DNA of 64,000 bases from Herbidospora mongoliensis (GCF_001570545.1 NZ_BBXD01000014.1:1-64000), one strand, 5' to 3'. Positions 17,101-25,599 are shown, numbered from the stretch's first letter. A program made the numbers and translations. Notes: a model not told the origin generated them from the sequence alone.

Positions 17101-18571
17101 GCAACTTCCCGCTGGTCGTCCGGGCGAACGCGGGCTTCGGCACCGCCACGACGGTCACGTCGTCATGCCCGCACGCCTCGGCGACGCGCTGCCGGACCTC
17201 CCCGACGACCTCGGCCGACGCCGGGGCCTGGACGAACACGACGACCCGCTCGCCCTCGGGCCCCGGCGACCCGATGACGGCGACCGATCCCCGCCGGACC
17301 CCTGACGCGACCTCTTCCAGGTCGGCGGCGTGGAAGGTGGCGCCGTTGACGAACACGACGTCCTTGGCCCGGCCGGTGACACACAGCCTGCCGTCGTGCA
17401 GGAAGCCCAGGTCGCCGGTGTCGAGCCAGCCGGTGAAGGGGGTGCCTCCGTGATAGCCGCGCGCTGTCTGCGGCCCTCGGACCTCGATCGGCCCGACCTG
17501 CCGTTCGCCGCCGATCCGGACCTCGCAGCCGGGCACCGGACGGCCGACGTCCATGAACTCGACGGCGTGCGGGCCCGTTTCGGTGAACTCGACCCGTCCG
17601 TCGGCGAGCGCCTTCCGGTCGAGTACGAGCGGTTCCGCCACCTCGTTCATCGGCGGCACGGTGACCGCGAGGGTCGCCTCGGCCAGGCCGTAGACGGGCT
17701 GGGGCACGTGCGGCGGCAGGCCGGTCTTGGCCAGGAAAGCCCGCCAGACGCGCGGTGAGATCGGCTCCGCGCCGACCATGATGAGCCGCACGCTCGACAG
17801 GTCCAGCCCGGCGATGACCTCGTCCGGCACCCGCCGCTCGACCAGCGCCAGCGCGAAATTGGCCGCCGTCAGCACGGTGGCCCGATGGCGCGCGGCCGTC
17901 TCCAGCCAGATCGCCGGACGCTTCGCGAAAGCCAGCGGACCGAGCTTGACCTGCTTCATCCGCGCGGCCAGCGGCACGAGATGGGTGCCGATCAGCCCCA
18001 TGTCGTGGAAGTAGGGCATCCAGCTGACCGTGACGTCGTCCGCGGTGATCTCGGCGGCGGCCCGGATCTGCGCCAGGTTGGCCACGACGGCGGCGTTGGT
18101 CAGCTCGACGCCTTTGGGCGTGCCGGTGCTGCCGGAGGAGAACTGGAGGAAGGCGAGGTCGTGCGGGGAGCGTACCGGCAGATCAGTGGCCTTCTCGCCG
18201 GTCCGCAGACCGTCGGGAAGCAGCACCCGGGCCTCCGGCAGCGGCGGCTCGTCGGCCACGATCGGTGGCCGGCCGAGCAGCTCCCACACGGGCCTGATGC
18301 GCCGAGGGTCCGGTGCCAGCGGGACGGGCACCAGCCCGGCCGCGATCAGCCCCCAGAAGAGCGGCTGGAAGTCGTCGCTCCGGTCGGCGACGAGCGGGAT
18401 CGGCGTGCCGGGCGCGATCCCGGTGCGCAGGAGCGCCCCCGCGACGCGCAGCGCCTCGTCGAGCAGTTCGCGATGGGTGACGACGCGTTCGGCGCCGTCG
18501 CCCCGGACGTGCACGATGACCTGACCGGGCGCCTCGTGCGCGGCGCCCAGCAGCACGTCCAGCAGCACCAT
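8195..18571 (-). CDS. FAAL-PKS-NRPS megasynthase with AAR-like terminal domain
   Basis: One 3458-residue polypeptide. Reading N to C: fatty-acyl-AMP ligase (about 1-505; SSGSTGTPKG), carrier protein (LGGSSL, Ser543), ketosynthase (about 595-1010; DTACSS Cys751, EAHGTGT, KTNVGH), acyltransferase (GHSVGE Ser1168; AFHS with His1254, the malonyl-CoA signature), ketoreductase (TGGAGGVG from 1568; Tyr1706), carrier protein (LGLDSL, Ser1821), condensation domain (SHIAADG, catalytic His1982), adenylation domain (about 2290-2690; TSGSTGRPKG), carrier (GGDSI, Ser2747), second condensation domain (HHLIGDG, His2914), and a C-terminal Rossmann domain (about 3145-3458). The last domain has TTGH (3255-3258), GLGSIG (3287-3292) and Cys3414 in the order seen in cyanobacterial acyl-ACP reductase. 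There is no thioesterase. Predicted chemistry: load a fatty acid, add one malonate unit, reduce to beta-hydroxy, condense with one amino acid and release reductively as an aldehyde. GGGGG lies before the ATG at 18571. Confidence 0.9.
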   Translation of the reverse strand: MVLLDVLLGAAHEAPGQVIVHVRGDGAERVVTHRELLDEALRVAGALLRTGIAPGTPIPLVADRSDDFQPLFWGLIAAGLVPVPLAPDPRRIRPVWELLGRPPIVADEPPLPEARVLLPDGLRTGEKATDLPVRSPHDLAFLQFSSGSTGTPKGVELTNAAVVANLAQIRAAAEITADDVTVSWMPYFHDMGLIGTHLVPLAARMKQVKLGPLAFAKRPAIWLETAARHRATVLTAANFALALVERRVPDEVIAGLDLSSVRLIMVGAEPISPRVWRAFLAKTGLPPHVPQPVYGLAEATLAVTVPPMNEVAEPLVLDRKALADGRVEFTETGPHAVEFMDVGRPVPGCEVRIGGERQVGPIEVRGPQTARGYHGGTPFTGWLDTGDLGFLHDGRLCVTGRAKDVVFVNGATFHAADLEEVASGVRRGSVAVIGSPGPEGERVVVFVQAPASAEVVGEVRQRVAEACGHDDVTVVAVPKPAFARTTSGKLRRAVMRDRFEAGEYTRAPRSRADVESAIIAIWADVLGVTPAPHDRFAALGGSSLKAMQVLAAVEDRFGVVLEPADVRDHDTVAALAAHLLAPPARRRTPVRTTDGALVAITGMACRFPGADTPGRFWERLVSGHDAVTPITRFDYQGHGGFLDDPALFDAGYFGLSDEEAAATDPQARLLLELAHEALERAGYAGSRRHHRRVGVFAASGESGYREILERAHGVTGLPPEALTGNLPNLLAARVAHTLDLTGPAMAVDTACSSALVALHLARRSLQQGECDLAVVAGVNLNLTPAGYRALGKTQALSPTGRCHTFGAAADGFVPGEGGAALVLARLDDAERSGDTVLAVLRGTAVNNDGRSLSLLAPNPLTQREVIVQAYREAGVDPADVTYIEAHGTGTPVGDPIELRSLRHAFPTGTRLLGSVKTNVGHLLNAAAMPSLVKVVLALQHGKVPPSLHATPPADGLDGFTVPAETVDWTGPRTAGVNAFGFGGTNAHAILSEAPPRESGRSPHRGLNLLTLSARSAPALRRAVDDLAAFLPGHDEADVCASVAQARDDGPHRVALVADGDLAERLTAFEQGRVAGPRPRLVFLLPGQGAQGSGADLYAGAPVFRQVIDAASELVGPIGGRTLRDWCADPAADVVRTDVVQPLMVAYGIALARQLNAWGVTPDAVAGHSVGEIAAACVSGRLSLADAVTFAAERGRLMHELCPPGAMAVVPDDTDLPPEVTVAAINAPGQVVVAGPPDAVERLNGRRINVARAFHSPLMDPALDPLAEAAARITVRPPEISLLSTVTGAWNPPLDPNYLREHARQPVRFADAVSRLIAEGYDTFLELGPSPALGGAVRAASGTATTMAAGHEGGARALLETVGALWQRGLPIDRTAMDQGRARVDVPTYPFQRRRHWPSSRLLHRLVWQERPIDGTPVAVEGLAEALEKTGVTLLNSGDVAVLVAGAPRPAGSADALDAAHREMAEAILGLDAARILVVTQDVHIDRPEQAILQGLAAALAEETGAEVRVVDLVSREPLRDRVAAVGSELSARGGGVVAWRDGTRLGREPEAVVPAPTELPPDGVYLITGGAGGVGAALARDLADRGRPTLVLAGRSPRPPAGLLADLRGRGATVEYHAVDVSEDVEPLLRGLPRLDGLFHAAGEVRPGALRSKSPDAIVEAMAAKTRGGYLLAEGLRRHGLTPVVCVAFSSVSSVLPEMAGAIGDYAAANAYLDALCTAERAAGMPWIAVNFAAFAEIGLAARAGLTRGALDTSAALAALRGAIGTGAAQVLVADLDDVPEPTPETPAGEVRTVIRRLVGTALKRDDIGEDESFLSLGLDSLTAVDLVKRLEKELGRTLPVTLFFEFRTLRELSAHLDADGSFPLTPVQLAFQTQHRLYPEISAYGYVRQTITGPLDAALLRKALEHLVDRHPMLRLRFHPDDTQSAEAGMRPFFEVRDVDDLDALESDLRNRPFDLGGESPLRAVLARTPTGTHLVIVVSHIAADGFSLNVLGEELWTVYTALSRGLEPTLPPLTTTFSDYAAASPPASADDLTYWTEVLKTTPDLHLPYDGALGGPTLDTLQVALTSDQSAALRAQAAAHGVSLFHLLLAGYVRCLARWTTSDDVAVNIARARREIRLPGMDRLVGPLADTLPLLTGVHPGESLPELAARLRDTWQLAERHATPTGVDLARLLPTAEGPRTASPASFSFARFPAAADPDCPVDVIATAAGTASAATRLSLLCWESGGELRFSWNFPSRLFRRATVRRLAAEHLAELTSDPERVGLAARLRARFRATPDAVAVDTGTARLTYAELDRRSAALAARLRGAGDLIGLMTEPGVDTVIGLVGIIRAGAGWVPLDPTHPEARRQDQLIRCGVTTVVTDVSGDGSHDAPDVSPDAIAYVIFTSGSTGRPKGVPITYRSVENYLDWALATFGYHQGDRLAQTASICFDASVRQLLAPLLAGATVVTFTREEVRDPELLASRLRDITVWSSVPSLWSRLLDASPVAPRLRWIHVGGEALPPEHVRRWYDQVGPGARIANLYGPTESTINTTCHIIDERPADDVTTIPIGRPIAGTFVDVDESGELLIAGIGLTPGYLDEPGHAFIERDGVRWYRSGDRVRRDAAGDLVFLGRVDAQVKVRGHRVEPGEIEAAFHTHPEVARAAVVLTGDRLSAFVEPRPGADPDPVALRGHLGAVLPAYMIPARIEIVPALPQTTTGKIDRRELNGTPPATSTEKVVAEVWRTLLDVPQVSREDDFFALGGDSILILRVFAQLGEQIDTLPRPTVIYGHGTLAALAEAIDNAEPAEPVKIGGDDGPFPLTPSQKGFLLAGQAWLATLRVRGHVDRERFQRAVDTCVARHGMLRTIFPGDVQQELPASLRLPVVFEDAADPAAKIAEERARIFEPWAWPLLRLRLITLSPDEHVLVVHAHHLIGDGYSAALLGRELLAAYDGIDLPVPRSTFRDHVAQLSAVGGGRDAYRKPVTELGPARSTAFTVDATGSSPVVVVLAAYYRALAAFTGQDDLMLGVAVTGRDTAPPDAHLVFGPYASAVPVRLSSGNQREVAAEIAAARLRNTPDIRAAQFFFSYLDFTALGPLEGAELSLTWDLDAEIAPVGAETFLAVRPTEDGLRVILRATLTDFDRFERLLRNELAFAHEVALDAALIGYLPSPGHLLALAGAPAMPREDLRALLFPDGRFRLAEELDTPLGRSGFICLPLFADELASTPDLASRTVEAVDYAATLGARTVSLAGMIPSLTGYGFDVARKTRVPVTTGHAATAVSVVLTVRAALAGRSLRDLTVAFVGLGSIGRSSLRLLLAVEDRPKRLLLCDNAARLDGLHPDAEICDIDAVYEADLIVTAVSSHGIVVDVDRLRPGTIVVDDSFPHCFDVAKALAREDVMVVGGGLLSMAGIERRLAEDVPAPWIPGTIASCRLESLIDLPVVHGLVEPDQALAYWRAITAAGVHAAPLHLAGKVR

Positions 18572-18626
18572 GAGCCCCCGATTCTCCGCAGATTCGGGAC
18601 ATGATGACAGAGGTGGGGCCGCCGCC

Positions 18627-19237
18627 TCAGTGGCCCGTCTCCCGGACGGCGGCGATGACGGCCGCGACCTCCTCGTCGAGGAGCAGACCGGCGTCGAGGC
18701 TCATGGCGTCGTACATGCCCGCGATCTCCAGCGAGACCAGCCCGTGCAGCCGCGACCAGCCGAGCACGCCGAGCCGCAACGCGGCCGGCGAGAAGTCATC
18801 CGGTACGCCGATGCGCGCCGCCCACTCCTTGAGCGACCCGTCGAGCGCGGTGGCTTTCGACGACGCGGGCGCCAGATCGTTGAGGGCGACCAGGAACCGC
18901 AGCATGGCCTGATCGAACGCCGCGACGCCCTCGGGCGGGTCCTGGGTGCCGGGGGCGCGGTCGCCGAGCAGCATCCGGTAGCGGCGCGGGTGGGCCAGCG
19001 CCCAGCGCCGATATCCCCTGGCGATCAGCCCGACCCGGGTGGCGGCGTCCTTCTTCGCCGCTTTCTGTACGGCGGTGACGACGGCCGAGGCGAGGTCGGC
19101 GTAGGCGTCGACGACGAGCGCCTCCAGCAGGGCCTCGCGGGACGGGAAGTAGCGGTAGAGCGCGGGGGGCGTCATGCCCATGGCCTTGCCGACCGACGCG
19201 ATGGACAGTTCGTGCGCTCCGGCCTCGTCGACGAGTT
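18627..19237 (-). pseudogene. TetR-family regulator lacking its 5' end
   Basis: The frame encodes the recognition helix (GKAMGMTPPALYRYFPSREALLEAL) and a full TetR effector domain, ending 55 nt before the megasynthase. The first in-frame ATG is at 19181, inside the HTH. Homologous sequence (RELVDEAGAHELSIASV) continues upstream to about 19237 with no start codon, then runs into an unrelated gene on the other strand. About 15-20 N-terminal residues and the promoter are missing. A protein started at 19181 would have half an HTH, so the gene is probably dead. Confidence 0.65.
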
Positions 19238-19244
19238 CGCGTCG

Positions 19245-19499
19245 ATGGTCGCCTTCGCCGGCGGCGTCATGAACATCGTCAACGCAGGCGACGACCGGCT
19301 GATGGCCGAGGGCTGGCGGACCCTCGGCTACCTGGTCTTCGCCGCGATCTTCGCCTTCGCGATCGGCGCCGTGCCCGAGGCCCAGGTCGCGAGCGTGGTC
19401 GACCTGGGTCTGGTGGTGACGACGGTGGCGGCGTACGTGCTGTGCAAGGGCTGGCTGAGCTGGCGCGTCACGGCGCCCGCTGTCGCCGATTACCGGTGA
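19245..19499 (+). pseudogene. 3' remnant of a small membrane-protein gene
   Basis: Eighty-four residues with two hydrophobic segments (LGYLVFAAIFAFAIGAV and VVDLGLVVTTVAAYVLC) and normal codon bias. No ribosome-binding site or promoter precedes the ATG at 19245, and the coding character stops at the junction with the TetR remnant at about 19238. It therefore looks like the surviving 3' part of a gene once divergent from that TetR. Family not recognised. Confidence 0.5.
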
Positions 19500-19522
19500 C
19501 CGGGTCGTCTGTTTAAGGCAGT

Positions 19523-22228
19523 ATGACCGCCGTGACCATCGTGGGCCGCACTGAGGAAAAGGCGAGTCTCGACCGTTTCGCCGAGACGTTGCGTGACGGG
19601 TTGAGCGGGGTCGTCGTCCTGCGGGGTGACGCGGGCATCGGGAAGACGGTGCTGCTCGACCACGTGGCCGCCGCCGACGGGGTGCGCGTGGTCCGGGTCT
19701 CCGGGGTGCAGGAGGAGGCGGCGTTCGCGTTCGCCGCGCTGCACCGGATGCTCATCCCCCTGACCGGGCCCGGCGGGCTGGCACCGGCTCTGCGGGTCGC
19801 CTTCGGACTGGCGGAGGGGCCGCCGCCCGACCGGTTCCTGGTCGGCCTGGCCACGCTCAACCTGCTGGCCGAGGTGGCCGCCGAGCGGCCTCTGCTGTGC
19901 TGTGTGGACGACGCCCACTGGCTGGACGACGATTCGCTCGGGGTTCTCGCGTTCGTCGGCCGGCGCGCCTTCGCCGAGGGGATCGGGCTGGTGTTCGCCA
20001 CCCGTTCCGAGCTCCACGGACTCGCCGGTCTGCCGGTCACCGAGCTCGGCGGCCTGGCGGAGGACGACGCGCTGGAGCTGCTGCGCCGTGCCGTCGACGG
20101 CGATCTCGACACCCGGGTGGCCGCGCGCATCGTCACGGCGACCGGAGGCAACCCGCTGGCGCTCACGGATCTGGGCCGGGAACTGTCGGCCGACCAGTTC
20201 AGCGGCGGACTGTCCCTGCCCGACCCGCTGCCGGTCGGCCGGCGGTTGGAGGAGCACTACCTGCGGCAGGAACGCGACCTGCCGCCCGGCACCCAGACCT
20301 GGTTGCTGCTGGTCGCCGCCGAACCCGGCGGCGACCTCGGTTACATCATCGAGGCGGCGCGCGGACTGGGCGTGGACGCCGACGCCTCGGGACCGGCGGA
20401 GGAGGCCCGGCTGGTCGTGCTGGGGACGAGCGCCAGGTTCCGTCACCCGCTCATCCGCTCGGCCGTCTACGGTGGCGCCACCAGCGTCGACCGCCGGCGG
20501 GTCCACGCCGCGCTGGCCGAGGTGACCGTCCGACCTGCCGACGTCGACCGGCGGGCCTGGCACCTGGCCGCCGCCTGCGTCGGACTCGATGAGAAGGTGG
20601 CGGTCGAGCTGGAACGCTCGGCCGACCGGGCGGGAGGACGAGGCGGGTTCGCGGCCCGCGCCACCTACTTGGCCAGGGCCGCCGAGCTGACCCCCGACCC
20701 GGGCGAACGCAACCGGCGGCGGGCCGGTGCCGCCGAGGCCTCGCTGGCCTCGGGCGCGCCGATCCAGGCCCAGGCGCTGCTCGACAGCCTCGACGTGGAC
20801 AGTCTCGACGACGTCGACCGGGGGAGGGCCCTGACGACACAGGCGATGGCCTCCATCATCCTGGGCCTGCCGCGCGCGTTCGGCATCGCCCCGGAGATGT
20901 TCATGGCCGGCGCCCGCGCCTTCTCCACGCACTCGCCCGAACGTGCGAACGAGGCGATGATCCGGGCCGCCGAACGGGCGATCTCAGCCGAACACCTGCT
21001 GGAGGGCACCAACTTCCAAGAGATCGCCGAGGTCGGCCGCGCGCTCGGCCACCCCTGTCCGGTGATGCGGTCGTTCTCGGCCCTGATCCTCGACGGCTAC
21101 GAGGCGGCGGTGCGGCCCATCCGCGCGGCGACCGCCCACATCCTCGATCCGGAGACCTCCGACGGCGAGGTCCTCGCCAAGTTCCAGCTCGTCGTCTCGC
21201 TGGCGATGATCCTCTGGGACGACGAGGAGCAGACCGCTGTGACGCGCCGCGCGGCCGACGTGGCCCGGCGCACCGGTTCGCTGGTCCACCTCGACATGGC
21301 GCTGTACTCCTGGTCGCTGCAGTCCGCGATCCTCGGCGACCTCGACCACAGTGACGCGCTGGTGCGCGAGTGTCACCAGATCAGGTCGGCGATGGGCGCC
21401 AACGACGAGATGTGGGAGATCTACCGCCCGCCGGAGCTCCAGGCCTGGCGCGACGTGCCCCACGTCCAGGAGTTGCTGCGCCGCACCGTGGAGGCCTGCG
21501 ACACCCTGGGCGCCGGCGCGGTCGCCGGCATGGGCGACATCGCGAAGTCCGTGCTCACCCTGGGCCGCGGCGACTACGCCGAGGCGACGGAAGTGCTGTC
21601 CGGCCTGGTCGACGGTGACACCATGGGGATGCACACCCGGGTGCTCCCCGACCTGGTCGAGGCCGCCGTGCGGTCGGGCGACCGGGTCCGCGCCGAGGCC
21701 ACCCTGCACACCCTGACCACCCGCGCCACCGCCAGCGGCTCGCCCCGCGCGCTCGGCGTGCTGGCCCGCTCCGAAGCGCTGCTGCACCACGGAGAGCACG
21801 CCGAGGCCTCACATCTGCGGGCCGTGGGCCTGCTCGGTCAGGTCTGCGCCCCGGGCGAGCTGGCGCGGGCGCACCTCCTCTACGGCGAGTGGCTGCGCCG
21901 CCAGAAGCGCCGCCGCGACGCGCGTGACCAGCTGCGCAGCGCGCTGACGATGTACGAGCGGATCGGCGCCCCAAGCTACGCCGACCGCGCCCGCAAGGAA
22001 CTCGTCGCCACCGGCGAGCAGCCGCACACCCGGACCGGTCACGCCACGACCACCCTCACCTCGCAGGAACACACCATCGCCGTGCTGGCCCGGGGCGGCG
22101 CGACCAACACCGAGATCGCCGCGCAGCTCTTCCTCAGCGCCAACACCGTCGACTACCACCTGCGGAAGATCTTCCGGAAGCTCGGCATCACCTCACGCAG
22201 GCAACTGACGCAGGCGATGGACGACTAG
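19523..22228 (+). CDS. Large LuxR-family (LAL-type) ATPase regulator
   Basis: A 901-residue STAND-type regulator. An N-terminal AAA/NTPase domain has Walker A GDAGIGKT (about residues 35-42) and Walker [14 protein letters not shown] long helical, TPR-like middle follows, and the C-terminal LuxR HTH is residues about 845-900 ([22 protein letters not shown], then [16 protein letters not shown]). Such regulators often activate secondary-metabolite clusters or catabolic genes on binding a ligand. It lies about 950 bp from the megasynthase start and diverges from it, so it is a candidate activator. It may instead control the two hydrolases downstream. Confidence 0.88.
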   Translation: MTAVTIVGRTEEKASLDRFAETLRDGLSGVVVLRGDAGIGKTVLLDHVAAADGVRVVRVSGVQEEAAFAFAALHRMLIPLTGPGGLAPALRVAFGLAEGPPPDRFLVGLATLNLLAEVAAERPLLCCVDDAHWLDDDSLGVLAFVGRRAFAEGIGLVFATRSELHGLAGLPVTELGGLAEDDALELLRRAVDGDLDTRVAARIVTATGGNPLALTDLGRELSADQFSGGLSLPDPLPVGRRLEEHYLRQERDLPPGTQTWLLLVAAEPGGDLGYIIEAARGLGVDADASGPAEEARLVVLGTSARFRHPLIRSAVYGGATSVDRRRVHAALAEVTVRPADVDRRAWHLAAACVGLDEKVAVELERSADRAGGRGGFAARATYLARAAELTPDPGERNRRRAGAAEASLASGAPIQAQALLDSLDVDSLDDVDRGRALTTQAMASIILGLPRAFGIAPEMFMAGARAFSTHSPERANEAMIRAAERAISAEHLLEGTNFQEIAEVGRALGHPCPVMRSFSALILDGYEAAVRPIRAATAHILDPETSDGEVLAKFQLVVSLAMILWDDEEQTAVTRRAADVARRTGSLVHLDMALYSWSLQSAILGDLDHSDALVRECHQIRSAMGANDEMWEIYRPPELQAWRDVPHVQELLRRTVEACDTLGAGAVAGMGDIAKSVLTLGRGDYAEATEVLSGLVDGDTMGMHTRVLPDLVEAAVRSGDRVRAEATLHTLTTRATASGSPRALGVLARSEALLHHGEHAEASHLRAVGLLGQVCAPGELARAHLLYGEWLRRQKRRRDARDQLRSALTMYERIGAPSYADRARKELVATGEQPHTRTGHATTTLTSQEHTIAVLARGGATNTEIAAQLFLSANTVDYHLRKIFRKLGITSRRQLTQAMDD

Positions 22229-22283
22229 GGACTACGCGTTCCACGGGATTCGCGGACGGGGTCTCCCGCTGCACGATCGGCTC

Positions 22284-23117
22284 ATGCCGTTCATCTCGAC
22301 ACCCGACGGAACCCGCATCTTCCACAAGGACTACGGTTCCGGCCGGCCGGTGGTGCTCAGCCACGGCTGGCCGCTGAACTCCGACAGCTGGGAGGCCCAG
22401 GCCCTCTTCCTGGCCTCGCACGGCTATCGGGTCGTCGCCCACGACCGCCGCGGCCATGGGCGGTCGGACGCGACCTGGCTCGGCAACGAGATGGACACCT
22501 ACGCCGACGACCTGGCCGCGTTGATCGAGAAACTCGACCTGCGGGACGCCACGCTGGTGGGCTTCTCGACCGGCGGCGGCGAGGTGGCCAGATACGTCGG
22601 CCGGCACGGCACCGCCCGCGTGCGGCAGGTGGCGCTGATCTCGGCGGTGCCGCCGTACATGCTGAAGACCGGCGACAACCCGGGCGGCGTGCCCGTCGAG
22701 GTGTTCGACGCCCTCCGCGCGGGTTCGCTGCACGACCGGGCCCAGCTCTACCGGGACCTGGCCGACGGCCCGTTCTTCGGCGGCAACCGGCCGGGGGCCG
22801 ACCCGTCGCAGGGCGCGCGGGACGCGTTCTGGCGGCAGGGCATGCAGTCCGACCACCGGTCGGCCTACGAGTGCGTCGCGGCCTTCTCCGCGACCGACTT
22901 CCGCGCCGACCTCGACGCGATCGACGTGCCGGCGCTGGTCGTCCACGGGGACGACGACCAGATCGTCCCCTTCGAGGTCGGCGGCAAGTGCTCGGCGGCC
23001 CTCATCAGGGACGCCGAACTGAAGGTCTACGCGGGCGCTCCGCACGGCATCACCCACACCCACAGCGAGCGGCTCGGCCGCGACCTGCTCGATTTCCTCA
23101 ACGGAGGTTCACACTGA
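22284..23117 (+). CDS. Alpha/beta-hydrolase of the non-heme chloroperoxidase/arylesterase group
   Basis: A 277-residue hydrolase: oxyanion loop [11 protein letters not shown], then [10 protein letters not shown], nucleophile elbow GFSTGGGE, acid DDDQIVP and His in APHGIT. This pattern is typical of cofactor-free haloperoxidases/arylesterases. It is 55 nt downstream of the LAL gene on the same strand, and its TGA overlaps the ATG of the next hydrolase by one base, so the two are translationally coupled. Confidence 0.87.
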   Translation: MPFISTPDGTRIFHKDYGSGRPVVLSHGWPLNSDSWEAQALFLASHGYRVVAHDRRGHGRSDATWLGNEMDTYADDLAALIEKLDLRDATLVGFSTGGGEVARYVGRHGTARVRQVALISAVPPYMLKTGDNPGGVPVEVFDALRAGSLHDRAQLYRDLADGPFFGGNRPGADPSQGARDAFWRQGMQSDHRSAYECVAAFSATDFRADLDAIDVPALVVHGDDDQIVPFEVGGKCSAALIRDAELKVYAGAPHGITHTHSERLGRDLLDFLNGGSH

Positions 23118-23911
23118 TGAAGCCTGACACGATCGTCCTCATCCACGGGTTCTGGGTCACCCCGCGAAGCTGGGAGCACTGGAAGGCGCGTTACGAGGCG
23201 CGCGGTTTCAAGGTGCTCGTGCCGGCCTACCCGGGCTTCGAGGTCGAGGTCGAGTCGCTGAACGCCGACCCGACGCCGATCGAGAACGTGACCGTGCCGC
23301 AGATCATCGAGTCGCTGGAGACGCTGATCGGCGGCCTGGACACCCCGCCGATCCTCATGGGCCACTCGGCGGGCGGCGTGTTCACCCAGGTCCTGCTCGA
23401 CCACGGCTTCGGTGCCTGCGGCGTGGCCATCAACTCGGCCCCGACCGAGGGCGTGCAGGTCATCCCGATCTCGCAACTCCGGGCGACCTTCCCGGTGCTG
23501 AAGAACCCGGCCAACCGGCACCGCGCGGTCGGCTTCACCTTCGACCAGTGGCGCTACGCCTTCACCAACACCTTCCCCGAGGCGGAGGCCCGCGCGACCT
23601 ACGAGCGCTACCACATCCCCGCCAGCGGCAACATCTTCTGGGGCTCGGCGCTGGCCAACATCCACCCGGGCAAGGACGACAACTGGGTGAACTACCACAA
23701 CGACGACCGCAAGCCGCTGCTGTTCATCTCGGGTGAGCTCGACAACCTCATGCCCCCGAAGGTGCAGCGCTCGAATGCCAAGCACTACAAGTCGGCCAAG
23801 ACGATCACCGAGATCATCGAGTACGAGGGCCGCGCCCACCTCATGCCCGCCGAGACCGGCTGGGAGGAGATCGCCGACGCGGCGCTGGAGTGGGCGCTCG
23901 ACCATTCCTGA
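23117..23911 (+). CDS. Alpha/beta-hydrolase, coupled to the previous gene
   Basis: A 264-residue protein: LIHGFWVTPRSW oxyanion region, nucleophile elbow MGHSAGG, acid in SGELDNLMP and His in GRAHLMPAE. A GGAGG at 23103-23107 lies 9 nt before the ATG, inside the upstream gene, and TGATG joins the two. The substrate is not evident. Two non-similar hydrolases made together may act in sequence on one ester, or differ in specificity. Confidence 0.85.
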   Translation: MKPDTIVLIHGFWVTPRSWEHWKARYEARGFKVLVPAYPGFEVEVESLNADPTPIENVTVPQIIESLETLIGGLDTPPILMGHSAGGVFTQVLLDHGFGACGVAINSAPTEGVQVIPISQLRATFPVLKNPANRHRAVGFTFDQWRYAFTNTFPEAEARATYERYHIPASGNIFWGSALANIHPGKDDNWVNYHNDDRKPLLFISGELDNLMPPKVQRSNAKHYKSAKTITEIIEYEGRAHLMPAETGWEEIADAALEWALDHS

Positions 23912-23956
23912 TGATTGCGCGCCGCGCACTTGATGCGTGACACGCAAGTTCTCTGG

Positions 23957-23969
23957 TAGGTTCGGCGGC
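23957..23969 (+). promoter_or_regulatory. Leaderless promoter -10 box
   Basis: TAGGTT (23957-23962) lies exactly 7 nt before the ATG at 23970, with no ribosome-binding site between them. Same layout as at 5713 and 7215. Confidence 0.5.
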
Positions 23970-24980
23970 ATGAACGTGAGAGGCGTCAACTACGACACCG
24001 GCTTCGCCGACGTCCACGCCCGTGCCGCCGGGCGCACCACCCACGAACCGTTCGACCCTGTCGTGGTCGCCCAGGAGATGCGGGTCATCCGCGACGAACT
24101 GCACTGCACGGCCGTCCGGATCAGCGGGCAGCATCCGGAGCGGCTGAAGGCCGCCGCGAGCGCCGCCGCGCAGGCCGGGCTGGAGGTGTGGCTGTCACCG
24201 TTCACCTGCGACATCACCGCCGGCGAACTGCTCGGCGTCATCGCCGACCTGGCCGATCACGCCGAGACGCTGCGGCTCTCCGGCGCCGAGGTGGTCATGG
24301 TCACCGGTTCTGAGGTGAGCATGACGACCGACGGCTTCCTGCCCGGGGCGACCTTCGTGGAGCGGCTTCCGCTGCTGCCCACCGGGATCGCCGAGGTGCC
24401 TGACAAGATCAACGCGTTCCTGGCCGAGGCGGTCACGCTGGTGCGGGAGCGCTTCGGCGGGCGGGTGACCTACTCGTCGCTGCCGTTCGAACAGGTCGAC
24501 TGGACGATCTTCGACATCATCGCCACCGACGCGGGATACCGGTCGGCGGCGACCGCCGGGACATACCGGGAATCCGTTCGCGCACTGGTCGAGCGGGGGA
24601 AGGCGCTCGGCAAGCCCGTCTCGGTCAACGAGTTCGGGTGCGTGACCTTCCGGGGCGCGGCCGACGCGGGGGAGCGCGGCGACGCCATCGTGGAGTGGGG
24701 GAGTGACGGTCGGGCGGTCGGTCTCTCGCGTGACATCGTCCGCGACGAGGAGGAGCAGGCGCGCTATCTGAAGGAGGTGCTGACGATCCTCGACGAAGAG
24801 GGGGTCGACGCCGCTTTCTGGTACACCTTCGCGCGGTGGGACCTGCCGGAGGAGTTCGATGTGGCGAGTCCCGGTGTGGTTAAGGTGCTCGGTGACCACG
24901 TGCGGTGGGAGCGCAAGCTGGCTTTCACGGCACTCGCCGACTTCTATGGGGGCACCCTTGACCGACCAGCGGGCCCGTAA
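23970..24980 (+). CDS. TIM-barrel, glycoside-hydrolase-like protein
   Basis: A 336-residue cytoplasmic protein. The alternation of strands and helices, the opening MNVRGVNYDTGF, and conserved acidic turns (SVNEFGC, about residue 228, and DAAFWYTFARWD near 280) suggest a (beta/alpha)8 glycosidase-like barrel with Glu in the active site. No signal peptide. The specific family is uncertain. The leaderless start at 23970 is well supported. The 3' end overlaps the TetR gene start by 35 nt, so the regulator is co-transcribed. Confidence 0.6.
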   Translation: MNVRGVNYDTGFADVHARAAGRTTHEPFDPVVVAQEMRVIRDELHCTAVRISGQHPERLKAAASAAAQAGLEVWLSPFTCDITAGELLGVIADLADHAETLRLSGAEVVMVTGSEVSMTTDGFLPGATFVERLPLLPTGIAEVPDKINAFLAEAVTLVRERFGGRVTYSSLPFEQVDWTIFDIIATDAGYRSAATAGTYRESVRALVERGKALGKPVSVNEFGCVTFRGAADAGERGDAIVEWGSDGRAVGLSRDIVRDEEEQARYLKEVLTILDEEGVDAAFWYTFARWDLPEEFDVASPGVVKVLGDHVRWERKLAFTALADFYGGTLDRPAGP

Positions 24981-25524
24981 CAAGCAGGCCACCCGCGAGG
25001 CGATCACCCAGGCCGCGCTGCAGCTGGCGATCGAGTTCGGGCCCAACGGGCTGGCGCTCGTGCGCGTCCACGACATCGCGTCCGCGGCGGGGGTGTCGCC
25101 CCGGACCTACAACAACTACTTCTCCAGCCGGGAAGAGGCCATCTGCGGTCTCCACGCCGACCAGTCGAAGCGCGCGGGCGAAGCGTTGCGGGCGCGCCCC
25201 GCCGACGAGCCGCTCGGCGTGGCACTCACGGAGGCGATGGTCGAGCTGTTCACCGACCCGGAGCCCGACAGGGCCGGGCTGCGCATGATCATGCTGACGC
25301 CCGAGCTCGAGGGCGAGGCGCTGAAGGCGTTCACGGTGGGGGAGACGTCGCTGGCGGAGGCGATCGGGGAACGCACCGGACAAGACGGCCTCTGCTCGGA
25401 GGTGACGGCGGCGGCGGTGGTGGCGGCGATCAGGGTGGCGGGGAAGACCTGGCTGACACCGGCGGCCAACCGGCCGTTCGCCGATGTCATCAGGCAGGCG
25501 CTGGGGTGTGTCCTGCGAGGCTGA
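24946..25524 (+). CDS. TetR-family regulator
   Basis: A 192-residue TetR protein: HTH at about residues 12-58 (ATREAITQAALQLA, then VRVHDIASAAGVSPRTYNNYFSSREEAI), then a ligand-binding helical domain. The start is either ATG 24946 or TTG 24958; a GGGGG lies just before the TTG. The overlap with the TIM-barrel gene suggests they are co-transcribed and that it may autoregulate that unit. Confidence 0.85.
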   Translation: MGAPLTDQRARNKQATREAITQAALQLAIEFGPNGLALVRVHDIASAAGVSPRTYNNYFSSREEAICGLHADQSKRAGEALRARPADEPLGVALTEAMVELFTDPEPDRAGLRMIMLTPELEGEALKAFTVGETSLAEAIGERTGQDGLCSEVTAAAVVAAIRVAGKTWLTPAANRPFADVIRQALGCVLRG

Positions 25525-25599
25525 GGTTCGGCCATCCGTCGATGTCGTCCAGCGTGCGCCGGGGTGTGCCTTTCGAGTCGGATTGGCTATTTTCCGGAC

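Noticed and set aside
19490-20932. 480-codon open frame antisense to the LAL regulator
   Set aside because: Shadow frame; no domain, low-complexity Gly/Arg/Gln composition.
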